DNA of 64,000 nt from assembly GCA_002328495.1 (NCBI GenBank), contig DCUJ01000008.1, positions 228,691 through 292,690 of the forward strand. The letters are read 5' to 3'. The position numbers and the translations under genes are program-made. The notes beneath the pieces are model-generated. The model was not told the DNA's origin, ran no database searches, and saw only the letters and a list, made by a program, of their open reading frames with translations. Shown in pieces: positions 27,054 to 36,212 of this stretch. The DNA is from Sulfurospirillum sp. UBA2217. Lineage in GTDB: Bacteria; Campylobacterota; Campylobacteria; Campylobacterales; Sulfurospirillaceae. Each line of letters begins with the position of its first letter. The stretch's first letter is position 1.

Positions 27054-28256
27054 ATGCTTCTTACACTCATGGCACTCTACACACTCTATATTTTTATTAA
27101 AATTTATGCTGCAATCATGGAAATTGGGTTTGTTTCAAAAGCAAAACATGAGAAGGCAATTATCTTATCTCCTTCTCATTATCTAAAAGCAGCACACTAT
27201 AAGATTGCTTCACAAAAGTTTTCGTTAGTCTCAACCTTGTTTGAGTTTTTACTCTTTATAGCATGGATGGGATTTGGTTTGCGTTTATTGGATGAAGTAG
27301 TCATGTATGTTGAAAATGAAACGCTTCGTGCACTTGCGTTTATAGCTATTTTTATGGCGATTAATTACCTTTCTTCTTTCCCTTTTGAACTGTATCAAAC
27401 GTTTGGATTGGACAAGACATTTGGTTTTTCAACCATTGATGCTAAAACTTTTATGCTCGACCAACTGAAGTCCATAGCCATGTTCATCCTCTTTGGTGGG
27501 CTTTTCTTTTGGGCAATGATTGTGATCGTTAACAGTTTTGAGCAGTGGTGGTTGTATGGGTTTGCATTTTCGTTTGCTGTTATTTTGTTTATCAATATGA
27601 TTTACCCGATTGTCATTGTGCCTTTGTTCAATAAGCTTTCTCCTTTAGAAGATGAAGCACTTCAAGCATCAATCGAAGCACTTTTAAGTAAAGCAGGACT
27701 CAAAAGCAGTGGTGTCTACAGTTTAGATGCAAGCAAACGCGATAAAAGGCTTAATGCCTATTTTGGAGGGCTTGGAAAGTCAAAACGGGTTGTTCTGTTT
27801 GATACCTTGATTGCCAAACTTGAAAAATCAGAGCTTTTAGCAGTTCTTGGACATGAGTTAGGTCATTTTAAACATGGGGATATTCTTAAAAATATTGCCA
27901 GTAGCGCAGTGATGCTTTTTATCATGTTTGCTCTTTTTGGAAACCTTCCAAATGTCCTTTTTGAACAGTTGCATGTAAGCAATGGAGCACAGATGGTGAT
28001 TGTCTTTTTCTTCTTATTTTCACCCGTACTCTCTTTTGCGATGATGCCTCTTTTTGGACTTCTAAGCCGTCACAACGAATACAAAGCCGATGAATATGGC
28101 AGTGAGTGTGAAAGTAAAGAGGCTCTATGTGCAGCCTTAGTCAAACTTGCCGATGAAAATAAAAGTTTCCCACGTGCACATCCTCTTAGCATAGCCCTTT
28201 ATTTCACGCATCCTCCCTTGGTTGAACGTTTAAAAAAGTTAGGTATGTCACTGTAA
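27054..28256 (+). CDS. M48 family metalloprotease (Ste24/CAAX protease-like)
   Basis: 400 residues from the ATG at 27054 after AAAAGGA; the frame extends upstream into the divergent gene without a start site. About seven hydrophobic segments. Zinc motif H267-E-L-G-H271 in VLGHELGHFKHGD, with a downstream third ligand region RHNEYKADEYGSE. N-terminal membrane helices and FPFELYQTFGLDKTFGFS match the Ste24-type peptidase_M48_N region. It probably cleaves peptides or membrane proteins at the inner membrane. It is followed by prmC with a TAATG overlap. Confidence 0.9.
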   Translation: MLLTLMALYTLYIFIKIYAAIMEIGFVSKAKHEKAIILSPSHYLKAAHYKIASQKFSLVSTLFEFLLFIAWMGFGLRLLDEVVMYVENETLRALAFIAIFMAINYLSSFPFELYQTFGLDKTFGFSTIDAKTFMLDQLKSIAMFILFGGLFFWAMIVIVNSFEQWWLYGFAFSFAVILFINMIYPIVIVPLFNKLSPLEDEALQASIEALLSKAGLKSSGVYSLDASKRDKRLNAYFGGLGKSKRVVLFDTLIAKLEKSELLAVLGHELGHFKHGDILKNIASSAVMLFIMFALFGNLPNVLFEQLHVSNGAQMVIVFFFLFSPVLSFAMMPLFGLLSRHNEYKADEYGSECESKEALCAALVKLADENKSFPRAHPLSIALYFTHPPLVERLKKLGMSL

Positions 28257-29077
28257 TGATTTCTATCAAAGAGCTTTTACATGTAAGTACACAACGCTTA
28301 CGTGAGGTGACGGATATTCCTCATAAAGAGGCGATGATACTGCTTTGTGAGGTCTTGGGTAAAGAGATGAGTTGGCTTGTTGCACACGGTGATGATTGTG
28401 TGGATGTGGACGAAGCATTTTGGGAAAAGTTAGAACGACGCTCATCCCATGAGCCTTTAGAGTACATTTTGGGGCATGCCACGTTTTATGGAAAAGTATT
28501 TGATGTAGATGCTCGTGTGCTCATCCCTCGTCCTGAAACAGAAATTTTAGTGGATAAAGTGGTTGAATTAGCACATGAACTTTCCCATCCACACATTGTT
28601 GAGATAGGATGTGGTAGTGGGATTGTGAGTATTATGCTTTCTTTAATGTTGCCAGAGGCTACAGTTTCAGCCGTGGATATTTCCAAGAATGCTTTACATG
28701 TAAGTGAACATAATGCTAATAAACACGGTGTTAGGGAGCGAATTAATTTTATTGAGGGGAGTTATTTGCAAGGGGTTAAAGGTCATATTGATATGATAGT
28801 TTCCAACCCTCCGTATATCGCCAATGATACATCCTTGGCAATCGGACTCTCCTATGAGCCTTCATTAGCACTTTATGGTGGTCATAGGGGTGATGAGATG
28901 TTGTGCCATATTATCGATCTTTTTATAGAAACAAATGCTCGCATACTGGTGTGTGAAATGGGTTATGACCAGAGGGAGTCTTTACATGTATATGCACACA
29001 GCAAAGGACTCACACCCTTTTTTTACACAGATTTGGCAGGTTTAGATAGAGGATTTTGGATAAGGAGAGAGGCGTGA
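28256..29077 (+). CDS. prmC: Peptide chain release factor N5-glutamine methyltransferase
   Basis: 273 residues. The N-terminal helical domain (about 1-75) contacts release factors. The methyltransferase domain has SAM motif EIGCGSG at 116-122 and NPPY at 184-187, which positions the glutamine amide. HATFYGKVFDVDARVLIPRPETE is the PrmC/HemK linker signature. It methylates the GGQ glutamine of RF1 and RF2. It carries two TTACATGTAA copies (28277, 28694) and a near copy at about 28981. GTGA overlap with the next gene. Confidence 0.93.
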   Translation: MISIKELLHVSTQRLREVTDIPHKEAMILLCEVLGKEMSWLVAHGDDCVDVDEAFWEKLERRSSHEPLEYILGHATFYGKVFDVDARVLIPRPETEILVDKVVELAHELSHPHIVEIGCGSGIVSIMLSLMLPEATVSAVDISKNALHVSEHNANKHGVRERINFIEGSYLQGVKGHIDMIVSNPPYIANDTSLAIGLSYEPSLALYGGHRGDEMLCHIIDLFIETNARILVCEMGYDQRESLHVYAHSKGLTPFFYTDLAGLDRGFWIRREA

Positions 29078-29547
29078 GAAGTATTACGGTGATTTACTTG
29101 ATGGTTTTAGGCATGATGATTGGCATTGAACTTGCTGCGGGGGCTTTTGTGGCACCCGTTATTTTCTTTCCACAAACCCTTTTAGGGGAGGGTATTTTAA
29201 GCCATTTTCAAAGTGGTATTTTGATGACAGAAATTTTTCTACGTATGAATACGTTATTGCTTTTTGTTGGCCTTTTTAGTGTTTTATTTGAGATTATCGC
29301 ATGGGTATCAAAGGCAAACCATAAAGATAGAAGCGCACTTTTGCTCTCACTCACAGCCGTAGTTCTTGCTTTTTTGTTTATCTATTACTACACACCTTTT
29401 ATCCAAGAGGCGCAAGCCAAGGGAGCTTTACAAACAGCTACAGATGCTTTTCGCTCCATGCATAAGCAAAGTGAATGGGTGATGAAAGCGTTGATGATGG
29501 TACAGATAGGGTTATTTTTACGAAGAGGAATAGTGCTAGGAAAATAA
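29074..29547 (+). CDS. DUF4149-type membrane protein
   Basis: 157 residues from a GTG that overlaps the prmC stop (GTGA), with TAAGGAG just upstream. Four hydrophobic segments (about 3-25, 50-75, 85-107, 135-152). The opening IYLMVLGMMIGIELAAGAFVAPVIF, with a Glu and Gly in the first helix, resembles the DUF4149 family common in Campylobacterota. No biochemical role is known. It ends at a strong terminator. Confidence 0.7.
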   Translation: MRSITVIYLMVLGMMIGIELAAGAFVAPVIFFPQTLLGEGILSHFQSGILMTEIFLRMNTLLLFVGLFSVLFEIIAWVSKANHKDRSALLLSLTAVVLAFLFIYYYTPFIQEAQAKGALQTATDAFRSMHKQSEWVMKALMMVQIGLFLRRGIVLGK

Positions 29548-29576
29548 CGAAGAGGAGGGGGAAATCCTCTTCGTTA
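29545..29576. terminator. Terminator hairpin between DUF4149 gene and ftsZ
   Basis: A perfect 12-bp stem (TAACGAAGAGGA with TCCTCTTCGTTA) with an 8-base loop GGGGGAAA. It overlaps the stop codon of the plus-strand gene and lies 10 bases from the ftsZ stop on the other strand, so it probably serves both. Confidence 0.75.
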
Positions 29577-29585
29577 ATATGAGTT

Positions 29586-30704
29586 TTAATCCATTTGGTG
29601 GCGAATATAGGTTGGGATATCAAGATAGTCGTCTTGTCCTTCATATCCACCACTAACTTTTTTCATACGTAAGATGCGCTCTTTACGGATAGATTCTTGA
29701 TTGGTATTGAGAGCTTTAAGCTCTTTAGCTGCTTCAATTTTATTTTCAAAACCCGTAGCAACAATCGTCACACGTACACTGTTCTCTGCCATGTTTTCAT
29801 CCGTCGTGGTACCAAAAATAACATCAGCATCTTCATCCGCACAATCCAAAATAAGTCCCATCGCGGCACTGATTTCATTGAGTGGGCAAGTTGGAGGAAT
29901 GTGGAAATGCACAAGTACACCCAGTGCTCCATTGATGGACATATTGTCCAATAATGGTGATTCGATAGCGCTTTTAATCGCTTCCATTGCAGCATCTTCA
30001 CCCGTACTCTCACCAATACCCATGAGCGCCATACCACGATGACTCATGACCGTTTGGACGTCAGCAAAGTCAACGTTGATATCGCTTTGTCCAGAGGAAA
30101 GAACCACCAAGCTCATGCCACTTACCGCACGGCTTAAAACATCATCTACAATTTTAAAACTGTCTTTAATCCCAAATTTGGAATCGACGATGGAAAGAAG
30201 TTTATCGTTAGGAATAATAACGATAGAATCACTCTCTTTGCGTAGGTCATTAATGCCGATTTCTGCGAGTTTTGCTCTTTTTTTACCTTCAAACATAAAA
30301 GGACGTGTGACAACAGCAACGGTCAACGCTCCCACTTCCTTAGCCGCTTGGGCTACAACAGGTGCTGCTCCTGTCCCTGTTCCTCCGCCAAAACCAGAAG
30401 CAATAAAGACAATGTCTGCTTTTTCAAGAGAACTTTTAATCTCTTCATAACTTTCCAGTGCAGACTCTCTACCAATTTCAGGGCGCATTCCAGCCCCTAA
30501 GCCTTTACGTCCCAGTTGAATTTTAGTTTTAGCCAAACAATTTTCAAGGGCTTGTGCATCGGTGTTTGCCGCAATCAAGTCAATACCGTGAATCCCCTCG
30601 CGTACCATGTGGTTGATCATATTCCCACCGCCACCACCGACACCAATTACTTTAATCTTCGCGCCATAGACACCTTTTGATTCTTCTATGCTAAATCCAT
30701 TCAT
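29586..30704 (-). CDS. ftsZ: Cell division GTPase FtsZ
   Basis: 372 residues. Tubulin-like GTP-binding motif GGGTGTG at 106-112, N-terminal VIGVGGGGGNMINHM and T7-loop region INVDFADV. The protein ends in a short conserved tail, DYLDIPTYIRHQ, which binds FtsA. It polymerises into the division ring. It is the last gene of PpiD-like/ftsA/ftsZ on the minus strand, separated from ftsA by 14 bases. Confidence 0.97.
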   Translation of the reverse strand: MNGFSIEESKGVYGAKIKVIGVGGGGGNMINHMVREGIHGIDLIAANTDAQALENCLAKTKIQLGRKGLGAGMRPEIGRESALESYEEIKSSLEKADIVFIASGFGGGTGTGAAPVVAQAAKEVGALTVAVVTRPFMFEGKKRAKLAEIGINDLRKESDSIVIIPNDKLLSIVDSKFGIKDSFKIVDDVLSRAVSGMSLVVLSSGQSDINVDFADVQTVMSHRGMALMGIGESTGEDAAMEAIKSAIESPLLDNMSINGALGVLVHFHIPPTCPLNEISAAMGLILDCADEDADVIFGTTTDENMAENSVRVTIVATGFENKIEAAKELKALNTNQESIRKERILRMKKVSGGYEGQDDYLDIPTYIRHQMD

Positions 30705-30718
30705 TTCCCGTTCCCCTC

Positions 30719-32089
30719 TTAAAATAATTGTGTTAATCTATTCCACAGGCGTGACATAAATCCATCGCTCTGCTCTTCTTGAATATTGGCAAGGTCTTTG
30801 AGTTTTTCCTTGGCATTCTCTTTTGGTAGTGCTGTTCCTAATTCTACATTATCTTCAAACGTTTCATCTTCATCTCTTTCTTGATGATGGCGACTTGGCT
30901 CTATAGTTTCATCTTTGTAACGTAATTTTTTATTGGAGTCAATTTCATACGGTGTAAAATAACCACCTCCGTATAAAACAAGCCCAATGGCTGTTGAATA
31001 GCTAGGGTCTCTGAGTGTTTCAAAAAGCCCATCCATCTCTCTTGGTTTGGCAATACGAACTGGTACATTATCAAAAATAGCCGCAGCCAATTCTCTAATG
31101 CCTTCCAGCTTTGTCATCCCACCTGTTAAAACTACACCCGCACCGATTTGTTCTTTAAAACTACTCTCTTCCAGTGTTTTAGCTAAGATCATTAAAGTCT
31201 CTTCGACCCGTACATAAATGACATTGGAAACAATATTGAGTGATACTTCATGTGTTGAGCCATCATCCCCAATAACGGGCAGTTCAATGAGTTCATTCGA
31301 ATTACTTTTCAGTGAACCATAATTGATTTTGATATCTTCTGCCGCACCTAATGGTGTATGAAGTGCGGTTGAAAGGTCGTTGGTGATATTGAGTGAGCCA
31401 ACACCCAAATAGTCATTGAAACGCATGGAATTGCCCGCATGAATCATGATGTTGCACGTTGCCCCACCCATATCAATAACGGCAACGCCCAGTTCTCTCT
31501 CATCATGATTTAACACAGCAATCGCAGAGGCATAACATCCCAAGACAATATTATCAATTTCAACACCTGCGGATTTAACAGCTTTTTTAAGATTGCTCAA
31601 GGAGGATTTTTGTGCAGTAATGATGTGAACTTGTACTTCCAAACGTGCACCATTCATGCCTAATGGGTCTTCGATAAACTCTTGGTCATCGACTTTGAAG
31701 TTATAAGGAAGGACATGTAGTTTTTCATATTCGTTGGGGATATTAGCATTGTGATCTGCCATTTGCATGGCACGGTTGATTTCTTTGATGCCAATGTCAC
31801 GGTTAGGAATATTAACGATACCGCTACTGTCTACACTTTTAGTATACGCCCCAGAGATAGAGACGATAACTTTTTCATACTGCGTTCCCGCAACACGCTT
31901 TGCATCATTGAGGGCGTTACGGATAGATTTGGAGGCAAGATCGATATTGGTGATAATCCCTTTTTTTAGCCCTTGTGACTTTGCAATACCCGCACCTAAA
32001 ATTTTGATGTCACCATCATCATTTTTTTGAGCGATAATGGCGCAAATCTTGGTTGATCCAATGTCAATACCTAAAATCGTAGTGCTCAA
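30719..32089 (-). CDS. ftsA: Cell division protein FtsA
   Basis: 456 residues. Actin-fold motifs TTILGIDIGSTKICA (phosphate 1) and GVAVIDMGGATCNI (phosphate 2), and GVVLTGGMTKLEG near the adenosine site. The C-terminus ends in an amphipathic helix (SRLWNRLTQLF) for membrane binding. FtsA tethers FtsZ to the membrane. The start codon is TTG, directly abutting the stop of the upstream chaperone gene, so translation is probably coupled. Confidence 0.95.
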   Translation of the reverse strand: MSTTILGIDIGSTKICAIIAQKNDDGDIKILGAGIAKSQGLKKGIITNIDLASKSIRNALNDAKRVAGTQYEKVIVSISGAYTKSVDSSGIVNIPNRDIGIKEINRAMQMADHNANIPNEYEKLHVLPYNFKVDDQEFIEDPLGMNGARLEVQVHIITAQKSSLSNLKKAVKSAGVEIDNIVLGCYASAIAVLNHDERELGVAVIDMGGATCNIMIHAGNSMRFNDYLGVGSLNITNDLSTALHTPLGAAEDIKINYGSLKSNSNELIELPVIGDDGSTHEVSLNIVSNVIYVRVEETLMILAKTLEESSFKEQIGAGVVLTGGMTKLEGIRELAAAIFDNVPVRIAKPREMDGLFETLRDPSYSTAIGLVLYGGGYFTPYEIDSNKKLRYKDETIEPSRHHQERDEDETFEDNVELGTALPKENAKEKLKDLANIQEEQSDGFMSRLWNRLTQLF

Positions 32090-33550
32090 CTATTTTCCTT
32101 TATAGTATTGCTCGACTTTGTATGCCTGAGCTAGTTTTTTGATAAGATTTTGGTTAAATTCTGTTAGCTTGGCGCGTGCGATATTTTCATCCAACAAACT
32201 AACATACTGTTTGATCTTCTCTTCATCAAGCAACTTTTGTTCCAAAACCTCGTATAAAATGGCTTTGTCACCCATAACTTTATAACCTTTTGTGTTTGTG
32301 TTATCAAAAACAGTGCTTAAAAATTCTGCGCTCTTGGCTTCATCCAAACCTGCGATGGATTTGACACTGTCTCTGCCTACAAAACCAATGTCTGTTCCTT
32401 GAAAGACTTCAAGACGTGCGTGTGCTTTTTTCTCAAGTAGTGTTACTTTTAATTCCTCTAAAAAGGCATTGCTGACACGTTCTTTTGCCATGTCATAGCT
32501 CATCACTTCAGGGAACTTAATCTCTTTCACTTTAGCAATGACATAGGCGTCATTATGGATAAAGGGTTTGACGACTTCATCTTTAGCCGCACTTTCGATT
32601 TTATCTAAAGGAAAGCTAGTATCGCCTTCTAAAACTGTTTTGCTTTGTGTTGCTTGTATCTCCCCTTTTTTGAAAGCAAGGTATGTTTCAAGGGCATGCT
32701 TTTTATCATTTTTGAGTCGCAAATCTTTAGAGACGGTGGCTTTTGCCTCATCATAGCTCATCAGTTTTCCATCGGAATGCTTATAGTTGTGTTTCTCTTC
32801 GGCATAAAATGCTTCTAAAGCTTTCTCATCCAAAGCTTCTGTCGAAGGAGGGAGTGTAAGGAGTTCAAGCGTAAAACTTTTTTGGCTTAAATAATTGGCT
32901 TTATTTTTTTCCCAAAACGTTTTAAGGTCTTCTTCTTTGTAGACAAGCTCACTTGCATCGAGCGTTAGTGTTGCCACCGAGAGTCTATCTTGGAGGAAAA
33001 AAGAAGCTGTAAAGAGTTCGCGTTCTTTATCTGAGGGAGCAAAGTTGAAAAAACGCTCTAGTTTAGTATTTAAGATCTCTTTTTCAAGCCCATTTTCATA
33101 CTCTTTTGGGGCGATGCCATTTTGCTTTAATAACGCATAATAAACGCCCTTGTCAAAAGCGCCATTGGTTTGAAAGTCTTTATTTTTTGCAAGATGTTCT
33201 TTCACATCCTCTTTGGTTGAGATAAGACCGATATCATCAGCAAGATTTAACAGAAGCGCTTGATTGATGAGGGTGTTCATGACCATTTTATCTAAGCCCA
33301 TTTGCTCCGCTTGCTCTTGGGTCATTTTACCACCTAGAAGATTGTTATAAAAACTAAAGTGCCTGCCATAAGCGGTTTGAAACTCTTGTACAGAGATAGT
33401 TCTATGCCCAACTTTTGCTACAGAAGATGCACGGTCTTTGTTGAAATCATAAGCCCCCCATCCGACAAATCCAGCACCGACAAATGCAATCGTGCTAATC
33501 CAAATGGTAATGACGAGGTATTTTTTGTGACGTTGCATCCACGTAATCAT
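32090..33550 (-). CDS. PpiD/SurA-like periplasmic folding factor
   Basis: 486 residues. One N-terminal membrane helix (about 12-32, WISTIAFVGAGFVGWGAYDF), then a SurA-N/PpiD-like helical region (VGHRTISVQEFQTAYGR) and a long C-terminal part with a rotamase-like segment that is partly degenerate. It is anchored in the inner membrane and faces the periplasm, where it would assist folding of exported proteins. The order PpiD-like, ftsA, ftsZ is characteristic of Campylobacterota. Peptidyl-prolyl isomerase activity is not certain from sequence. Confidence 0.85.
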   Translation of the reverse strand: MITWMQRHKKYLVITIWISTIAFVGAGFVGWGAYDFNKDRASSVAKVGHRTISVQEFQTAYGRHFSFYNNLLGGKMTQEQAEQMGLDKMVMNTLINQALLLNLADDIGLISTKEDVKEHLAKNKDFQTNGAFDKGVYYALLKQNGIAPKEYENGLEKEILNTKLERFFNFAPSDKERELFTASFFLQDRLSVATLTLDASELVYKEEDLKTFWEKNKANYLSQKSFTLELLTLPPSTEALDEKALEAFYAEEKHNYKHSDGKLMSYDEAKATVSKDLRLKNDKKHALETYLAFKKGEIQATQSKTVLEGDTSFPLDKIESAAKDEVVKPFIHNDAYVIAKVKEIKFPEVMSYDMAKERVSNAFLEELKVTLLEKKAHARLEVFQGTDIGFVGRDSVKSIAGLDEAKSAEFLSTVFDNTNTKGYKVMGDKAILYEVLEQKLLDEEKIKQYVSLLDENIARAKLTEFNQNLIKKLAQAYKVEQYYKGK

Positions 33551-33574
33551 TCGTATCCCTTATAAACAAGTGTA

Positions 33575-33586
33575 TTTTGCTATAAT
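33575..33586 (+). promoter_or_regulatory. Extended -10 promoter for bioA
   Basis: TTTTGCTATAAT: TATAAT at 33581-33586 with an upstream TG in extended -10 position, 68 bases before the bioA ATG. The same 12-base form occurs before the RTX gene and, with one change, before hsdR. Confidence 0.6.
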
Positions 33587-33654
33587 TCTATCTTTATAGT
33601 TATTAAATAACCCTAAATTGAGTCAATTTCCTAACACAAAAGGCAAAAAGAACC

Positions 33655-34959
33655 ATGAATGCAAAAGCGTTGGTCCGTGAAGATTTAGCCCATATTTGGC
33701 ACCCTTGTACCCAAATGAAAGACCATGAGACACTGCCTCTGCTTCCTATCAAAAGCGGAGAAGGCATTTATTTATTTGATTTTGATAATAACGCTTACAT
33801 CGACGGTGTTAGTTCATGGTGGGTGAATCTTTTTGGTCATTGTCATCCCTATATCAATCAAAAAATTAAAGAGCAAATTGACACCCTAGAACATGTCATT
33901 TTTGCAGGCTTTACGCATGAGCCGATTGTTAGACTCTCGCAAAGACTGTGCGCACTCTCTCCTCAAGGTTTAGAAAAATGTTTTTATGCAGATAATGGCT
34001 CTAGTGCCATAGAAGTTGCGCTTAAAATGAGTTTTCAGTACTTTAAAAATAGAGGTGAAAAACGCCCCTTCTTTGTTTCGTTGCAAAACAGCTATCATGG
34101 CGAAACTATCGGTGCTTTAGCCGTAGGCGATGTAAAACTGTATAAGGAAGTGTTTGAAGATATTTTACTTCAAACACTTCAAGCCCCTGTTCCCAAAGAC
34201 CAAAGTGAAGAAGCAGCCCTTGAAGCAGCATTGGCTTTGGAGGCAATTTTTCAAGAGCATCGTGGAAAAATTGCTGCGTTTATCATCGAGCCTTTGGTGC
34301 AGTGTGCAGGGGGAATGCACATGTACCATCCGCTTTACATCAAACGTGCTCGCACACTGTGTGATGCGTATGATATTCATCTTATTGCCGATGAAATCGC
34401 TGTTGGCTTTGGTAGAACGGGTAAGATGTTTGCGTGTGAACATGCGGGTGTTAGTCCTGATTTTATGACACTTTCTAAAGGACTAACGGGGGGTTATCTG
34501 CCTCTTTCAGTCGTGTTAACCACACAAAATGTGTATGATGCGTTTTACTGTGACTATAGCGAGTTTAAAGCGTTTTTGCATTCACACAGTTATACGGGAA
34601 ATCCTTTGGCGTGTAGTGCCGCTAATGCAACACTGGATATCTTTGAAAATGAATCAATTTTGGAAAAAAATCGTGAAAAAATAGCTTTTATGGCTTCTAA
34701 ATTAGACGCGTTTCAACAGCTCAAAAATGTGCGTAGTATTCGTCAAATGGGCATGATTGCTGTCGTTGAATTAGACGAATACCCTATTGACTTTCGTGTC
34801 AATCTTAAAATTTTTACCTATGCCCTTCGTCATGGTGTTATCCTGCGTCCTTTGGGTAATGTGGTCTATTTTATGCCTCCTTATGTCATTACATGTAAAG
34901 AAATTGAGACGATGATGAACGTTGCATATGAGGCGATTCTAAGCCTTAACACATTATAA
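33655..34959 (+). CDS. bioA: Adenosylmethionine-8-amino-7-oxononanoate aminotransferase
   Basis: 434 residues, class III aminotransferase. HIWHPCTQMKDH is the BioA N-terminal signature, with DGVSSWWVNLFGHCHP (SSWW) binding the substrate. PLP-binding K275 lies in MTLSKGLTGGYLPLS, and IADEIAVGFGRTG has the cofactor Asp. It converts KAPA to DAPA using SAM as amino donor in biotin synthesis. No other bio gene is nearby. TTACATGTAA at 34889 encodes TCK. Confidence 0.95.
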   Translation: MNAKALVREDLAHIWHPCTQMKDHETLPLLPIKSGEGIYLFDFDNNAYIDGVSSWWVNLFGHCHPYINQKIKEQIDTLEHVIFAGFTHEPIVRLSQRLCALSPQGLEKCFYADNGSSAIEVALKMSFQYFKNRGEKRPFFVSLQNSYHGETIGALAVGDVKLYKEVFEDILLQTLQAPVPKDQSEEAALEAALALEAIFQEHRGKIAAFIIEPLVQCAGGMHMYHPLYIKRARTLCDAYDIHLIADEIAVGFGRTGKMFACEHAGVSPDFMTLSKGLTGGYLPLSVVLTTQNVYDAFYCDYSEFKAFLHSHSYTGNPLACSAANATLDIFENESILEKNREKIAFMASKLDAFQQLKNVRSIRQMGMIAVVELDEYPIDFRVNLKIFTYALRHGVILRPLGNVVYFMPPYVITCKEIETMMNVAYEAILSLNTL

Positions 34960-34960
34960 T
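34955..34960 (+). promoter_or_regulatory. Predicted -10 element for rsmH
   Basis: TATAAT overlaps the bioA stop codon and lies 27 bases upstream of the rsmH GTG start. AAAGGA follows at 34975-34980. Confidence 0.4.
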
Positions 34961-34986
34961 AAAGCTATTTTCTTAAAGGACATTTT

Positions 34987-35907
34987 GTGAATATTCCTCA
35001 TATCCCAGTACTTTTGACACAAACCCTTCAGGCTTTTCAAAATATTGATGAGGGGTATATTGTGGATTGTACTTTAGGGTATGGGGGACATAGTGAGGCT
35101 CTTTTGGAGCAAAATGCTCGTATCAAAATTATAGGTTGTGACCAAGATGAAGAAGCGTTGGCTTTTAGCCAAAAAAGGCTAGAGCGGTTTGGTGAACGTG
35201 TGGTGTTTGAACATGGCAATTTTTCAACCGTTATCGCAAAATATGCCCATTTACCCATTCGTGGTATTTTAGCGGACATTGGTGTCTCCTCCTTACAACT
35301 CGATAAAAAAGAGCGTGGTTTTGCCTTTGATTCGGATGTTTTAGATATGCGTATGAATCCACACAATGCCCTCAGTGCTTATGAAGTGGTCAATCACTAC
35401 CCTAAAGATGCGTTAGAGTTTATCTTGCGTGAATACGGCGAAATCCATGAGTATAGAAAAATGGCACAGCTTATCTGCGAAGCACGCGCAAAAGCGCCCA
35501 TTGAAAGTGCTAGAGAACTTTCTAAATTGGCTGAAAAAGTAGGAGGAAAAAAGACGATTCATCCTTCAACGCTTCTGTTTCAAGCCATTCGCATTGAAGT
35601 CAATGATGAGTTAGGCGTGTTAACCAAGCTTTTAGAAAGTATTAAAAATGCCAATTTTACGCAGTGTATTGTGGGGATTATCTCCTTTCACTCTTTGGAA
35701 GATCGTATTGTGAAGCAGACCTTTAAACTTTGGAGCCAAAACTGTATATGTCCACCAGAAGTTATGCGGTGTCTATGTGGCAACAAGAACGCTTTAGGAA
35801 AATTGGTCAGCAAAAAACCCATCGAAGCAACATCTGCTGAGATGAAAAAAAATCCTAGAAGCAGAAGTGCGAAGCTTCGTGTGTTTGAAATCAAAAAGAG
35901 TGTGTGA
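34987..35907 (+). CDS. rsmH: 16S rRNA (cytosine1402-N4)-methyltransferase
   Basis: 306 residues with a GTG start. IPHIPVLLTQTL is the RsmH opening; the SAM motif is DCTLGYGGHSEALL; GILADIGVSSLQLD and DMRMNP are diagnostic; SFHSLEDRIVKQTF is near the C-terminus. It methylates C1402 of 16S rRNA with SAM. It is coupled by a one-base overlap to a small FtsL-like gene, as in the division clusters of many bacteria. Confidence 0.95.
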   Translation: MNIPHIPVLLTQTLQAFQNIDEGYIVDCTLGYGGHSEALLEQNARIKIIGCDQDEEALAFSQKRLERFGERVVFEHGNFSTVIAKYAHLPIRGILADIGVSSLQLDKKERGFAFDSDVLDMRMNPHNALSAYEVVNHYPKDALEFILREYGEIHEYRKMAQLICEARAKAPIESARELSKLAEKVGGKKTIHPSTLLFQAIRIEVNDELGVLTKLLESIKNANFTQCIVGIISFHSLEDRIVKQTFKLWSQNCICPPEVMRCLCGNKNALGKLVSKKPIEATSAEMKKNPRSRSAKLRVFEIKKSV

Positions 35908-36191
35908 TGGAAGATAAAAACGAACTTTTAGAAGAGTATGATGCTGAACTAAAAGTTGAAAAAAACCTTGACTTTCGCTTTTTGATACTCGTTTATATGG
36001 TGATGTTTGTGGCTTTTTTACTCATACTGCCTAAAATCTATATCAAAAATCAAATTTATTATATGAGCCGTGATATCCACAAACTCTACAGCGAATATTC
36101 CATTTTGAGTGAAGAAAACAGAGTGCTCAAACAAAACTTAGAAAATATGCGCTTCAAAAATCAAATTTTGGACACAATGTATATCGATTAA
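35907..36191 (+). CDS. FtsL-like small bitopic membrane protein
   Basis: 94 residues from the ATG at 35907; a GTG three bases earlier is possible. A short charged cytoplasmic N-terminus is followed by one membrane helix (about 27-47, LILVYMVMFVAFLLILP) and a periplasmic coiled coil (LYSEYSILSEENRVLKQNLENM). Topology, size and position directly after rsmH are those of FtsL, part of the divisome. Sequence alone does not prove it, since FtsL is poorly conserved. Confidence 0.65.
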   Translation: MEDKNELLEEYDAELKVEKNLDFRFLILVYMVMFVAFLLILPKIYIKNQIYYMSRDIHKLYSEYSILSEENRVLKQNLENMRFKNQILDTMYID

Positions 36192-36212
36192 ACTCACCAT
36201 GTAAGGATTTTT

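Noticed and set aside
29556..29561. G-run considered as a phase-variable tract
   Set aside because: Only five or six G residues, and it is the loop of a terminator outside any gene.
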